NCBI GenBank assembly: GCA_029168955.1
Contig: JAPDOI010000106.1
Location: forward strand, 1,201,001 to 1,265,000
Direction of reading: 5' to 3'
Length of the DNA stretch: 64,000 bases
Source of the DNA: Aplectana chamaeleonis
Taxonomy: Eukaryota; Nematoda; Chromadorea; Rhabditida; Cosmocercidae
Shown here: in pieces, positions 1 to 11,611 of the stretch
How the letters are laid out: each line of letters opens with the position of its first letter
Position numbering within the stretch: position 1 is the first letter of the stretch
The notes under the pieces: model-generated
What the model saw: only the letters and a program-made list of their open reading frames with translations
The model's database searches: none
Told to the model about the DNA's origin: nothing
Program-made: the position numbers and the translations under genes

Positions 1-513
1 TGGTTAACATTGTGTCGCGTCGCTTTTTGCTGGAAGTACGATCAGGGCTGGGCACACGTCCCGGCATGGCGATTTTGAATATGCACCCCCCCTTAGCTCG
101 GTAATTTTCAGGCACCCCCCTATGGGAAATCGAAATCGGCTGTTTTCCGAGAAGCCGAGCACAACAGCCATGATCTTGACTTCTTTATTTTGATAAACCA
201 GAGTATAAAAAAAAGCACTGAATAAAGAAAATTCCGAAAATGTCAACAAAAAAGGTAGTGTAGCTTCCAAACTTCCAAACAATCTTATGAAGAACGTTTT
301 CAGTAAGACGGTAGGTTATGACAGAAGATAAAACAATTTTTATTTCAACACAATTCAGCCATTATAAGCAACAACAGAGCTACTTTTATTGCAGTAACTA
401 ATGTTTTCTATCGAATGTTTTCATGAACCTGTGTATGAAGGATTAATCCGTGTTTGATCGTTCTGATAAAGAAATTTTCAGAATTATTTTGTGTTTTGGA
501 ACCATTTAGGAAT

Positions 514-1426
514 TGATGAGATGCGTAGGGAGTGGAAAACCCGATTTTTAGCCACGTAGAATGCCGCAATCCTTTAGAGACCCGGCTCGCCGTGCGATCT
601 GGTGTGTGTACGCAGCTTCACAGCGCACACGGGAGTGGACGCGCACACTATATTAATAAATAAATGTATTTTATTACAGAACAGGGAAGAGAAAACGATT
701 GAAACCGGAAGGAAATGGAAGATGATGAAAATATTCTGGATGTACCCATTTTAAAAATGTAATGTAAACAAACAAAGTTGGAGCAGGGGTAAGTATTTAG
801 CCGTGACAAGTTTAATTCAAACGAACCTAGTTGATCAAAAGTAGCATTAAACATGCGAGCAGAGGGTTTTGTGGGAAAGAGGAGAATCTGGCAAACAATT
901 TAGCCTACACAAGATAGTTTTTTGATGTGATTTAAGGACCTTAAATCTCGTCCCGGTTTTACCCCCAAAACCGGGACAAAACCGGGACGAGTTTTAACGT
1001 TCTTAAATCACATTGAATATCAAAGCTTTTGTTACTAAAATGTTTGCCAGATTCCCCTCTTTCTTGCAATGCTCTTAGTTCTCATGGCTAATGCTGCTTT
1101 TAATCAACAAAGTTCATTTGAATGAACCTCGTCAAGTCCGAAAAATTCACCCTGCTCCAATTTAGTTTATTTACATTAAAATTCTGAAATGGTTACATTG
1201 AAAGCATCCTATTTCTGCCTTCTTCCATTTACTCCACTTTCGATTCTTTTCTCCTCCCCATTATGTAATAAAACACATTTTTAATTAATATTGTGCGCGC
1301 GTCCATTGCAGTGTGCGCTGTGTAGCTGCGGACAAACACCATATCGCACGGCGAGCCCAGTCTCCAATGAATTGCGGCATTCAAGCTGGCGAAATTCGGG
1401 TTTTTATGTACAGGGTACTTCTCACG
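514..1426. repeat. long foldback element nested in the hAT-like element
   Basis: Arms of about 400-450 bp in inverted orientation. For example GAATGCCGCAAT with CGGCTCGCCGTGCGA on the left matches CGCACGGCGAGC with ATTGCGGCATTC on the right. Homology continues inward to a core around 925-1020 (CCCGGTTTT/AAAACCGGG). The arms have diverged, with small indels, so the copy is old. No coding capacity. Confidence 0.75.
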
Positions 1427-1781
1427 TAGGAAGATACGATTATTTGCTTCTTTCACAGAAACTTACGGTCTTCAATTTTTACAGTCGGCTCTCTTCATAA
1501 GTCATTCTCAAAGACGAAAATCCGTTGGCTAGTTTTTATACTGACTGTGCTATCTGTATTTTTAGTCTGTCGTAATACAGCAGTTCGCTAATCCTTTTCT
1601 GAACGTGAACGATAGCGCGTCTGAGGGCTGTCTTTGTATCTTCGCTTCTAATCGGTAACCACAAGCGCAATCACTGAACGTTACACCAAAGAAACATGAA
1701 ACCACAGCACTCCTTACTTGCTACAAGATAACAGAGTGGTGTTTATTCTTTCATCAAAACAATCAAACACATTATATAGTT

Positions 1782-1937
1782 CAGTTCCGCAATCGCGTTC
1801 AGTCCTCATTATCACAATCTTAGAAGCGAAGCGGTTGTTTTTGAAAAAATCAACTAGAATCACTCTCAAAACAACCGCTTCGCTTCTACGATTGTGATAA
1901 TGAGACTTTGCGGACTGAACACGATTGCGGAACTAGA
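1782..1937. repeat. short foldback MITE
   Basis: Arms of about 65 bp: AGTTCCGCAATCGCGTTCAG ... AGAAGCGAAGCGGTTGTTTT pair with the reverse complement at 1866-1937 with few mismatches. Lies within the hAT-like element. Confidence 0.75.
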
Positions 1938-1950
1938 TCATACATGATCT

Positions 1951-2000
1951 TTAATTCATAGAGTTGCTGATGAGAAGCTTCGACAGCAACTATGAATTAA
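1951..2000. repeat. small palindrome
   Basis: TTAATTCATAGAGTTGCTG on the left pairs with CAGCAACTATGAATTAA on the right around an 11-14 base loop; a hairpin inside the hAT-like element. Confidence 0.6.
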
Positions 2001-2244
2001 TGCGAACACAAACTGCATTTCTATCAATAATTTCAATTCTGTAAGTGTTTGTCTTAAAAAGCGGAGGAGAGGATATGACAAACCAGAAGAGAATCGTGTA
2101 TTATTTTGCTCCTGAAATCCGACAGAACATGCACTTCGCTTTTTTTTTGGTGTCCGGTTTAGGCACCCCCTTTGCCCTCTCTGCAACGTCCAATATGCAC
2201 CCCCCTAAGGTTAAGCGGGACGCGTGCCCAGCCCTGAGTACGAT

Positions 2245-3463
2245 ATCGGCCGGAAAGATAGCAGGAAAACGAAATGTACCTACGCATCGCTTGGTTTATG
2301 TAGGACAGGAACAGGAATATTTCGCAAGGAAGACAAGCTAACAAAAACATCCCAAAAACAAAAAAACAGCAGCATGTGCCAAAGGATCTACCGTAATCTT
2401 AGTGTTTTGGTCGTAACTGCACCACGGCTTTCTTTCTGGGGCGTAATCTGTGAGTGCACCATTTTTTTACTGACTAGTGCTGTTTTTCAGGTATTTTTCG
2501 TTTCAAATATTAGCAAAACGCCTTGAGCCCTGCTCAGACAACGAGGGAGGGGATACTGGGTTTCGATTCCCACCAGGGTTTAGCGAAATTCCGTGTATCG
2601 CGTTTCAAAACTCGATGTTTTGCGCGTTTCTGGTCTTCCGTATTCCGAAAACTGCAGAAAATGCTGTGGAACACGGAAACATAGGATCTGTCTAAGCACA
2701 GGAAGTCAGCCGATAGTACCCCTTTTTCGCATCTCAAATTCCAAGCCACATTTTCGAACATTTTTGGGCGTTTCGCGCCTGATTCCCAGAGCCCGCGAAA
2801 AAAAATTGTGCTAAACTAAGAACCCGATTCTAGAGTTTTCGTATTTTTATTCCGTATTCACTGTTTCCCACTAGCGATTATTTTCAGTCTTCCAACTTCC
2901 ACAGATTTGCGTGGAAGTACAGTGAATTTGGGAAGCTTTGTTTTCTGGACATCAGGTTACCATGATTTTCAGAGCAATTTCTGAATATGTGCTAATGGTC
3001 TACACACCTATGAGGCTTAGGCCCTAGTTATCCTCTGTAAAACGTCGTAATTCTCACGACCCATGGCGCGAGCGGCGCGCGCGATTCTGCTCCCTCCGTC
3101 TGTCATGCGCTCTCTCGCTGTCTCTAATCTGCGCTCCGCACCAGCACGCGTAGAAACCATGAGAGTTTCGCGGTTTTATAGCCTTTATACATCGGCGATT
3201 CGGCGCCGCTGGTTTTTCGCGGGACGTCTGCGATTGGTAAGATTTCGAAATTTACCAATATCAGTCATGCCGCGGAAGCAAGCGGCGGCGAAACGCTGGT
3301 GTATAACTTGGGCCTTACGGGAGTGCAATGATATAATTCTGCCACACATGGTTATCAGGTCCAGTACCGCTAAATCAGGTTCCTGACCCTGGCTCTTTTC
3401 CGAAACTTCTGAACTAATCTTCCCTAGGCATCGGATTTATAATTATGGTAACTCTGGATTGGG
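2245..3463. other. intergenic, no gene seen
   Basis: Mixed-composition sequence with no convincing frame. A GTTTCGATTCC at about 2569 resembles a tRNA B box, but no tRNA fold surrounds it. 3063-3165 holds one copy of a CTCTCGCTGTCTCT repeat. Confidence 0.5.
3063..3165. repeat. dispersed CTCTCGCTGTCT repeat, copy 1
   Basis: GC-rich block sharing CTCTCGCTGTCTCTA, GCTCCGCAC and CGCG-rich ends with the copies at 11479-11611 and 15255-15386, from which it has diverged. Confidence 0.45.
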
Positions 3464-3953
3464 TTAAAGGCAGTGTTCACGATGATTTTCGTTTCCGAGT
3501 TTTCCACTCAAAACAAAGCGTTGGCCACCGAGTGTTACAGAAACTACGAAGAAACGGCGAGAAACGCACTAAAACGTCATATTTCAGTGACATTATTCTC
3601 TGGCCTGGACTAGTTGTCCAGTTGTATGAACATGTGGTTGTCGCCGGTGAAAAACGGGATCACTCGAGAATGGAAGAATAATCCAGGCAAAATAGTACTA
3701 GGTAGGGTCCGAAGAAGACAACGGAGCAACGGAAAACAAATAATTGTAAAGGACGGGCCCAGACATGATTTCATTGTCACAACGAACAGTTCCTGTGAGA
3801 GTAAAGAGGTGGGGTGAGAGTAAAGGATTTCGTGAACTTCTGGTGCGTTTTTCTCGATTCCTTTGTCATTTATGTTCTATTCTACCCGGGGGCCAAACAA
3901 TCGATTTAGCTATCAATCTCAAAATCGAAGATTACCGTGAACACTGCCTTTAA
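3464..3953. mobile_element. MITE family P, copy 1
   Basis: Terminal inverted repeats TTAAAGGCAGTGTTCACGAT on the left and its near reverse complement GTGAACACTGCCTTTAA on the right. TTAA at both ends may be the target duplication. At 490 bp it is the longest of five copies here (others at 28159, 29959, 39913, 45193). No coding capacity. Confidence 0.8.
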
Positions 3954-4447
3954 GCGCGAACGAAATCGTCTTAAAGACAGCATACATGCTCGCAAAAGTG
4001 TTGAGATAGCTACACTAAAGGAATCGTGCGGGCTCTACTAGATGCTCACAAAGTTGCAAGGGTCGAAAATGAATGAAAATTACCGTATTTGAGCCGTGTT
4101 GAGTCACCAAATCATCCTTTCTCCGCCCACCGATACGGGCTCCGCCTCTCAATACAACTACTCAACGCTCGATTGCGCCTAGTTTTCTACGCTTTTTAGG
4201 GCGTAAGCGTTCCAGTAAAGGCCGAAGGAGTGTATTAGCGTCATTTTCCCAACCGATTTGTCGCTAGCCTTGCTATTTCAGCCGACGCGGTGTAGCTCGT
4301 CCACTTTCGGACCAATACAAAAATAAACTTCATACATTCATTTCGATCTATTTTTTTCAGACTTTTTCGTCATTTTTCAATACTAACAGTTCCAGACAGT
4401 CTATTCATTCCATAAAGTTGATATCATTATTGATCGTGTACAGCTTA
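3954..4447. other. intergenic, no feature seen
   Basis: Between two MITEs. No open frame, repeat or RNA gene recognised. Confidence 0.5.
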
Positions 4448-4731
4448 AGCCCCTTTCACAGTCTGCCGGACGACGACGTCCGGCAAGTTAAAAGTGAGCC
4501 GCAGTGCGAGGGAAGCTGCGGTGAACAGCCGTCAGTTCCGACTTTCCAGTACAAAATTTAAGGCAAAAACAACCCGTTCCAACCCGTCATAACTTGATCC
4601 GGCGTCGTGTCAATGATTTCACCGTACTGAGACGTCGGTCGGCCGACACCGCAGTGCGGGGTGCACTGACGCCGCAGTCCTATCTTATAACATGCCGGAC
4701 GGCTTCGTCCGGCAGACTGTGAAAGACCCTT
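4448..4731. mobile_element. foldback MITE with palindromic ends
   Basis: The ends match in inverted orientation: CTTTCACAGTCTGCCGGACG on the left and CGTCCGGCAGACTGTGAAAG on the right. Each end is itself a TGCCGGACG/CGTCCGGCA hairpin. Confidence 0.75.
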
Positions 4732-4761
4732 TAGGTTGCTAGGATGAGTCCGGGCAGAGTA

Positions 4762-5868
4762 TAGCTCTCGTCATAGTCGGCCGAGAGCGGCCGTCCTAGT
4801 CTCACCCGGTCGATAGGTATGAGAAGCACGCAAAACGGGAAGAAATGAAGTGATAAAGATCATCTTCGAATGATGAAAATCGCCCTATGATGTGGTAAAA
4901 TTTGACCCCAACTTATAAAAACCGTCTGGATTAAAGGCCTTCTCATAGTATGACGACCGACGTCGGAGGACTCGGTATCAAATGTGATAAGCTAAGATAG
5001 ATAAGGCCCCGGTCAGAGTTGGTGCTATTTGCATCTGTAGCCCACCGACTCCCCCCCCAACACCCACCCGGTCGATACGTGTGATTAGAATGATGGAGTG
5101 AGGTTGAGAAAATCACTCGGTGTATCCAACTAGATATGACGATGATTACGTGGCCAACAGGATTGCACCTGTTCAGAGAAATAGTGAAGGAGAGTAAGGT
5201 GAAGGAACGGAGGTAGCAGTAAGGCTAGCTTTCTAGTGATACGCAATGTTTTATCATCGGCCCGCCCACCCGGTGATTTTCTCATCCGCCGTCATCCACG
5301 TATTGCATGGATATCGACCGCGTCGGATACACCGAGTGATTTTCTCAACCTCACTCCATCATTTTAAACATACGTATCGACCGGGTGGGTGTTGGGGGTG
5401 CGGGGGGTGCGTGGGGGTGTTGGAGGGATACACCGAGTGATTTTCTCAGCTTCACCTCACCATGTTGTTCATACGTATCGACCGGGTGGGTGTTGGGGGG
5501 TGTTGGGGGGTGCGGGGGGGGGGATACACCGAGTGATTTTTGCATCCCATTTCCAATGCATTCTGTGTGTATCGACTGGGCTGGAGACGTCGGCTCATCC
5601 AACTATGACCGGGGCCTAAGATGGGTAGGATAGGGTAGATAGATATTTTACATCCGATAATGAGTCGTCCGACGTCGGACGGCCAACTATGAAAGAGGCT
5701 TAATAAAAATCCACCTGATACGACCAAGGAAGACATAGAGAAGGTTGAATTTTATCAGTTGAGGATGATTTTTATAACTTCATTTCTTCCCGTTCTGCGT
5801 GTGTCTCATAAATATCGACCGGGTGAGACTAGGACGGCTGGTTTTCGGCCGACTCTGACGGGGGCCTG
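4762..5868. mobile_element. 1.1 kb foldback element inserted in repeat W
   Basis: Inverted arms: GTCGGCCGAGAGCGGCCGTC ... CTAGTCTCACCCGGTCGATA on the left pair with TATCGACCGGGTGAGACTAG ... on the right. GACGTCGG-containing arm segments recur further inside. The paralogue at 61277-61412 is an uninterrupted site that defines the insertion point. No clear target duplication and no ORF. Confidence 0.72.
5320..5590. repeat. tandem repeat of about 95 bp inside the foldback
   Basis: Three direct copies of GGATACACCGAGTGATTTT ... CGTATCGACCGGGTGGGTGT followed by a G-rich tail (starting near 5326, 5428 and 5522), plus a reverse copy at about 5045-5130. The G-rich tails (GGGGTGTTGGGGGGTG) could form quadruplexes. 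Confidence 0.7.
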
Positions 5869-6073
5869 AGCAGCGAAGCGGTCGGTGATGGCAAAATATA
5901 ACAGTGATAAGGAGATTTTGACATGATAAGCCCGATAAGCCTTGCCTTGACGGGCTCAAAATGAGCGGTCTAGGCTATATGTTGCCTATAATTCTCAAGC
6001 TAAACCCTAACCAAATGGCATGCCCAGTGTACTAGATAAGACGATGAATCCGTTTATTCTTGACCAGATTACC

Positions 6074-6559
6074 TACAGTTTACCGCAATATTGAAAGGAC
6101 ATGGTGCGGTGGCGGCCACAGACTAAAACTACGGTGGAAGACGCCTAAGTTCACTATCGATCGACAGGACAGCTGACTTTCTCTGTAAGTTACGGGTCTT
6201 CTTGTTTGTTTCGGCATTATTTTTGTTTCTAACTGTTTAAATATTGCGAATAGGGGCTATTCTTAGTGCGTGAGGTTAATTAGCCGTTCGTTCGGGCTTC
6301 AGTGTTTTTTTTTCTGAATTCTGCTTTGAAATCGAAAAAAACGGCAAATTCCTCTTGCACACCAAGAAAAGCCCCTATTCGTAATAATATAAGAGTCAGA
6401 AACAAAGGTACTGCCGAAGTAAACAAAAAAAGAAAAACGGTAACTTACCCCAAAAGTCAACTGTGCTGTCGATCGATAATGAAATTAGGCGTCTTCCACC
6501 GTAGTTTTAGTGTGTGACCGCAACCGCACCATGTCCATTTAACATTGCTGTAAACTGTA
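6074..6559. mobile_element. MITE family T, copy 1
   Basis: Ends TACAGTTTACCGCAATATTG and AACATTGCTGTAAACTGTA, with AGGACATGGTGCGGT / ACCGCACCATGTCC next in. The inverted arms extend inward over more than 150 bp, including AATAGGGGCT / AGCCCCTATT. Confidence 0.78.
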
Positions 6560-9500
6560 ATCAATGACTTGACGAACGACCAGCGTTTGGTACTGCAAAT
6601 TTTATATAAGGGGGTATTGAAACCGTAAGTTTTTTAGCCAAATTTGCAGTCGTGAAAGAATCATCAAAACTCGTCCAAGAAGAAGTTGCAGGGAACTGTT
6701 CAAAAACGAGATGTATTCAAATTTCCATTCTAGAACACAGATTTCCGAAACTATGCACGACCCTATTTTTCTTCACTCTAATTTTTAAGATAAGAAACTT
6801 TCTACGCCCCTAGTCGATCACCTCCTTCCATCCTCGACAATAGCCAGTCCGGACCTGGAATGAGCGAAATTTTTTTTTCTGAATTCAGGAAATCGGAGGG
6901 CCAAAAACTATCGTAAATTCGTTCAACGAAATTCCTACCCCTCCGCTGGTGACTGTGCCAATCAAAAAACTTGGACTTATCCTTCTTTACTAAATAATTT
7001 TCATGTAAACACAATCAACCCCGGTTTTATTAAAATTCGTGAAAAGTGAAAACGGACCTTGAATTCGAATTCAGCGCCCAAAATAACCCCATAGGGATTA
7101 GGCAAGAAAAAGTGTAAAAAATTCTAATCTCGTGGATATTTCCGATTTGTTCCGCATTTTCAGGCTTTTTCTCCGAAATCGGAAGGCTTGAAACCATCGG
7201 AGTTCCGCTCGTCCCTGGTACCGACCCACCTTCTACTCTTTTTGGGATCATCTGAATGTGGGCTTCACAATGGGATGTATTTATGTCTCAAGGTGTCCTA
7301 AGGTACTCGTAAAGGTGTTGGGCTCAATCGCCATGGTCCGCTCTTGTATCTAGGTAAACGCAAGGGTTTTCGGTTGAAACGGGAGGTGTTTCGGAGAAAC
7401 CCGAATGTTTGAGCCAATTCCACGGGCGCTTGGGCGCTACAAATACATTTTTCAGAAGAGAGTGTTGTTGTGGACCACGAACTACACATGATTGTGGGGC
7501 AAGTGTATGAAATTTTATGAAGTAATGTTGTCTCCTGTGAAAAAAATAACATTTTCATCTCAATACCCCGATGATTTTCAATCAATAGAATTCCTGAATT
7601 TTCGAAGTGAAGTCCACAAAAACCATGGTCCACATAAGTAATTTATAGAAAAATGATTGGCCCTTTTCATATTTTTCTGTGTTGTTAATTTTTAATATTG
7701 TAAAACTCGAGGCGAATCAAGTTTTTCCCAGATGTTACATGCTACGCCAAAACAAAATTCCCATGATTCATCAAGTGCGTGTGGACTCGCTCGCCGCTTC
7801 ATCCCTCTCCCTACCTGGTCTCTCCACCAGGAAAATTTCCCGCGACAGGGCCAGGAAAGTACCGCGACCCTTCACCGCGCGGCAATAGCTCCGAGATAGT
7901 ACCGCGGCGGATAATCGATCATCACTGTGCTGAGAATATTCCGTTGCAGTGTCTTGAGCGTCAACAACGCCGCGATATCACCGCAGCGGTTTCGTGTTAG
8001 AACCGCGCCGGCCTCGCGAGGAGACATTAGCGAACAGTGTGTCGACTGCTATGCACTGTCCTGTGTGGTAAAACGAAATTTTCGCCGCTTCTACATATTA
8101 CCCAAGTTTGAGGTGCACCCCGTATCTCCTTGGTCGCAGTGACGGGGATACCCTCCGTCCCTATCAGACAGGACGTAACAACCACGGGTTTCTTATTTCC
8201 GTTCACAGGCCTAGCCTAGTTGTATTATAACTGGTGATTAATTTTTCTCGACTTACCCGCAGTACTTTTGTAAAGGTTCACCAACTGATCGCGAAGCCGC
8301 TACGGCATTACCGCTCTAGAGCCGCCTCCGTGCCTGTAGAAGCCGAAGCGGCACTATCGCGGCACTGCCGCGGCGATTCCTACCAGAATCCGCCCACATC
8401 CGCAGTGAACAATGCAATTCAGTGCTAACAAATGCACCAACATTCGAAAACGGCCGGAGTGCGCCACACTTCATATCAAGCAACAGTGAAACAGTGAATT
8501 TTAGAAGTGCGCGGCTTTTTTTTATTATTTTTTTGCATTCTTCAATCTCAAGCGTATCAATCGGCCACCCAAATGAGAAACTGGTGAAGTTTGAATGGAA
8601 CATGAGTAGAGTTGTGATTCACAGAAATCCAACAAAAAAATTAGCGAAATAGCTTTTTTTGCTCTCTGTTTGAAAAATTTGAAGCCATGATCCGCTCATG
8701 AAGCTGTAACCTGTTTTTTGAGTTATTTCAATAAAATCGCAGGCACTGCCACTATCAAGGCGAGTTCCTGGTCCGCAATTGCGGACGAGCGCTGTTGCAG
8801 CACGCAGCCAAAAGATAATCGCGCCGGGACCACGTGCTCCCAGCACCATACCCATAGTTCCATTACGTCTATCTTCATCTCATGACAAAATCCTGCCTGT
8901 TGAGTGCAGAAACGATTCTGGAGGCGAATTCCAAACTCGTGGCAAGAGGTTTTGAAACGCGTGGAGCACGAGTATCATATCCAGAATTATTCTTAAAACT
9001 AAAGTTTGTATAGAGGCAAGAAATGTTTTTTCTTCTCTTTTACTTCCAGAGGCACTATGATCATTACCAGAGTTCGAAATTTCTATTGCAGATACTGGGA
9101 ATCGGAACGTAAAAGATCATGTGAATTTTTTCGAATTTCGGAAGATTAGAACCAATCGGCTCAATTCAAAAATTGTAATGCCTTTTGAGGCATTTCTCGC
9201 AAATTGGAAGCCCGGAAAAATTGTATTCATAGGACTTTCTCCGACGTTCCCTTCTCGCTTTCCCGACAGCCAAGAATTGGACAGAATTTGTAGTCTCGTG
9301 GTGACATCTTCCCTTCAGATTCTCCGCGCTTCCCTGAATAGGAAAATGGAACAATATTGTCCAATTTATTGTTTTGAAAATTAGAAATCAGAACTTTAAA
9401 ATACGTCTGAAACCGAGATCGGAACCCGGGGTCAAGAACTATGAGGATGAGAATAAAGGGCTCGGAAATCGGTAAATTTCCAATTTTACAGGTATCCTCG

Positions 9501-11478
9501 GCATTCTTCTGCATTTCAGGCGCTTTTTTACATCTCGGAAGACCAAAAACCAGTGAAAAACAGTGAATCAGAAATCTTATTATTGGATAAAAACTGTAAA
9601 ATTAGAATCTCTATCCATAATGAATATGTAGTTTAGCTATTTTCCATCTTTTTTTTGGGGGATTAAGGGACCGGTTGTTATTTTTCACCAACAAAAAACT
9701 ATTTTATAGGGTGAGGCATAATTATTGCTATGTACATTTCTCAACAAAATTCATGGAATTTCTACAATTCATACTTTTTGAAAATGGATTTTACTTAATT
9801 TTTTTTTCAAAGTGAAGGCTTTATGTTCATTTTCAAGGATTGTAGAAGATACATCGTATTTTCCACGGCTTTTTAGGGGTTTCCGGAAATCGGGAGGCAT
9901 AAAGCACTGGAAAATCGAGAATACGCAATTCTTTTCACCGTTATAAATATGTAGTGTAGGTACCTCAATTTTTTTTTCGGAAATTTTGTGACCCATTGAG
10001 GTCTTTTTACATAATCAGTGTGGGTGGGGCATAATTATTGTACGCAATTAATTATGCTTTAGTTTATTGGTCGCCTGATATTCTAGACCTTAAGGACTGG
10101 TTAGGCATTGCCAGAGGATACATGCTAAAGATTTTAGTGTTGGTGTTCAAAAATTTCGGAACACCAAGAAGTGAGAAAATCGCGAATAAAAAACCATGAA
10201 ACGCCCAGAAAATCCGTTTCTTTTTTGTGAGGGCCTAGCCTTTTGCACAGTATGGCACCCACACATGGTGGTCCCTTCCCAATCATGTAATCGATTTATT
10301 AGCCATACTTATCGACGAGACCACCCCATTCACCACACACACAGAGGAGGGAATGATTATTGTCTAACCCAGACCATCGTCATCAATTGTGCCTCAATAT
10401 GATCTCAGCCGGTACCTAAGGGCGTAATGTCAAGTGTCATTAGCGCTATGCATTCGCTTAGGGCGAGGGTCTTTGTGGCCCATCAGTCGTTCTCAAAGAC
10501 AGCATGAGTGGGACCATAGCCCTCCTCCCCTCCACCTCTCGTCCCTTCCTCCACCGTACTATTCGCCAGACCCTCCCCTTCCCACCTGAGCGGGCTGCTT
10601 TGAGATGAACCTGGAGTTCATGGTTCATGGTCTTTGTCCCTTCCTCCTAAATTGTGATCTTTAAAAACCTTTGATCACCTTAGGCTATAGTCAGATGATG
10701 AAGGGATTGTGAAGCTCTTATAGATACATCTGAAAATTTACTTTGAAATGCATCTGAAAATCGAAATTATTTTTCTCCCGCACTCCCTCAAACTACTTAG
10801 ATCTCATTAATTTCTTCGAATACCCACGACAGTTCAGAATTGTTTTCATACCATTTTTTCTTTGAAAAATGAAGAAAAACTAATTCTCCTACCAACCCTT
10901 GTTCACTCCACCTATCCCTCTCGTTTTTCTTGTTTTTCCCTGAAATGCAGCAATTTTGAGCCTTAAAGGACCTCAAGGAAAACTCTCGTTTCCCAGAATT
11001 TTCAGTTTTTCTGGTAGCATTCAGCCTGCAAACTATTCCTATCCGAAAGTCTCGAGTAAAGCGTTGTTTCCTGGATGGCGCATATTTTACACTTTGTTTT
11101 ATTTTTTAACATAGTTTTAACCAACTTTTAGTTCCAAACATTGATTAACACATGCCATCTCCTTGTTGTTGTGCGTTTAACTTTTCGTAAATGACGATAA
11201 CCTCGGCTTTTGTCAGTTTTTTTTAGTTTTTTTTTAGGAAAAAAGCAAGATTTTACATTTTCGACTTAGTTTGAAAACTTGGGCGCGCTTGAATCGTTGT
11301 TTCTTGGAAATTCAGATTTTTTTTTGCGATTTTCTGTCAATCTCTAATACTTGAATTTCTAAAAAAAATAGTATCAAATGGAAGTTGTTATTCTAGTAAC
11401 CATTCCTCATGCTCATTGCTAGTCAATCCCATTTTTTCTGTTTAAAGATATATATCCTCTGTTCCCGAGTGTGATTTA
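6560..11478. other. intergenic, low-complexity, no gene seen
   Basis: AT-rich DNA with T- and A-runs and scattered degenerate ATCGGAAG/GGAAATCGG motifs (about 6880-7250, 9110-9560, 9860-9920). 7780-8430 is a GC-richer patch with many CCGCGG-like motifs. The segment GTGRGGCATAATTATTG occurs at about 9711 and 10023 in direct orientation. 10500-10600 is pyrimidine-rich. Open frames are short and unconvincing. Confidence 0.5.
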
Positions 11479-11611
11479 ATTCCGTTCATCGCGTGCGTCT
11501 GCGCGCGTACGCTGCGTCTCCTTCTCCCCACACTTACTCGCTGTCTCTACCATTGCTCCGCACAAGCGCGCGACGGAACAGAGTAAATCCGGCTCGAAAC
11601 CAGAGGATAGA
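11479..11611. repeat. dispersed CTCTCGCTGTCT repeat, copy 2
   Basis: About 130 bp in direct orientation to 15255-15386. Shared blocks include TTCCGTTCATYGCGTGCGTC, TGCGCGCGTA, TCTCGCTGTC and AGAGGAT. Confidence 0.65.

Larger units (their letters stand above)
43..2236. mobile_element. hAT-like non-autonomous DNA transposon
   Basis: Both ends begin CAGGGCTGGGCACRCGTCC in inverted orientation (21 bp with one mismatch). They are flanked by a perfect 8-bp direct duplication AGTACGAT at 35-42 and 2237-2244. CAGGG termini plus an 8-bp target duplication are diagnostic of the hAT superfamily. Subterminal motifs ATGCACCCCCC and GGCACCCCC occur at both ends in direct orientation. No transposase frame is present; the interior is mostly two nested foldbacks. 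About 2.2 kb. Confidence 0.8.
4733..6000. repeat. dispersed repeat W, copy 1, interrupted by a foldback
   Basis: The outer parts (4733-4761 and 5869 to about 5980) match the continuous sequence at 61277-61412: GTTGCTAGGATGAGTCCGGG, then GCGGTCGGTGATGG, AATATAACAGTGATAAGGAG, TTTTGACATGATRAGCCCG. The two halves are separated here by the 1.1 kb element at 4762-5868. Confidence 0.75.

Noticed and set aside
2555..2580. GTTTCGATTCC resembling a tRNA B box on the plus strand
   Set aside because: No A box at the right distance and no cloverleaf.
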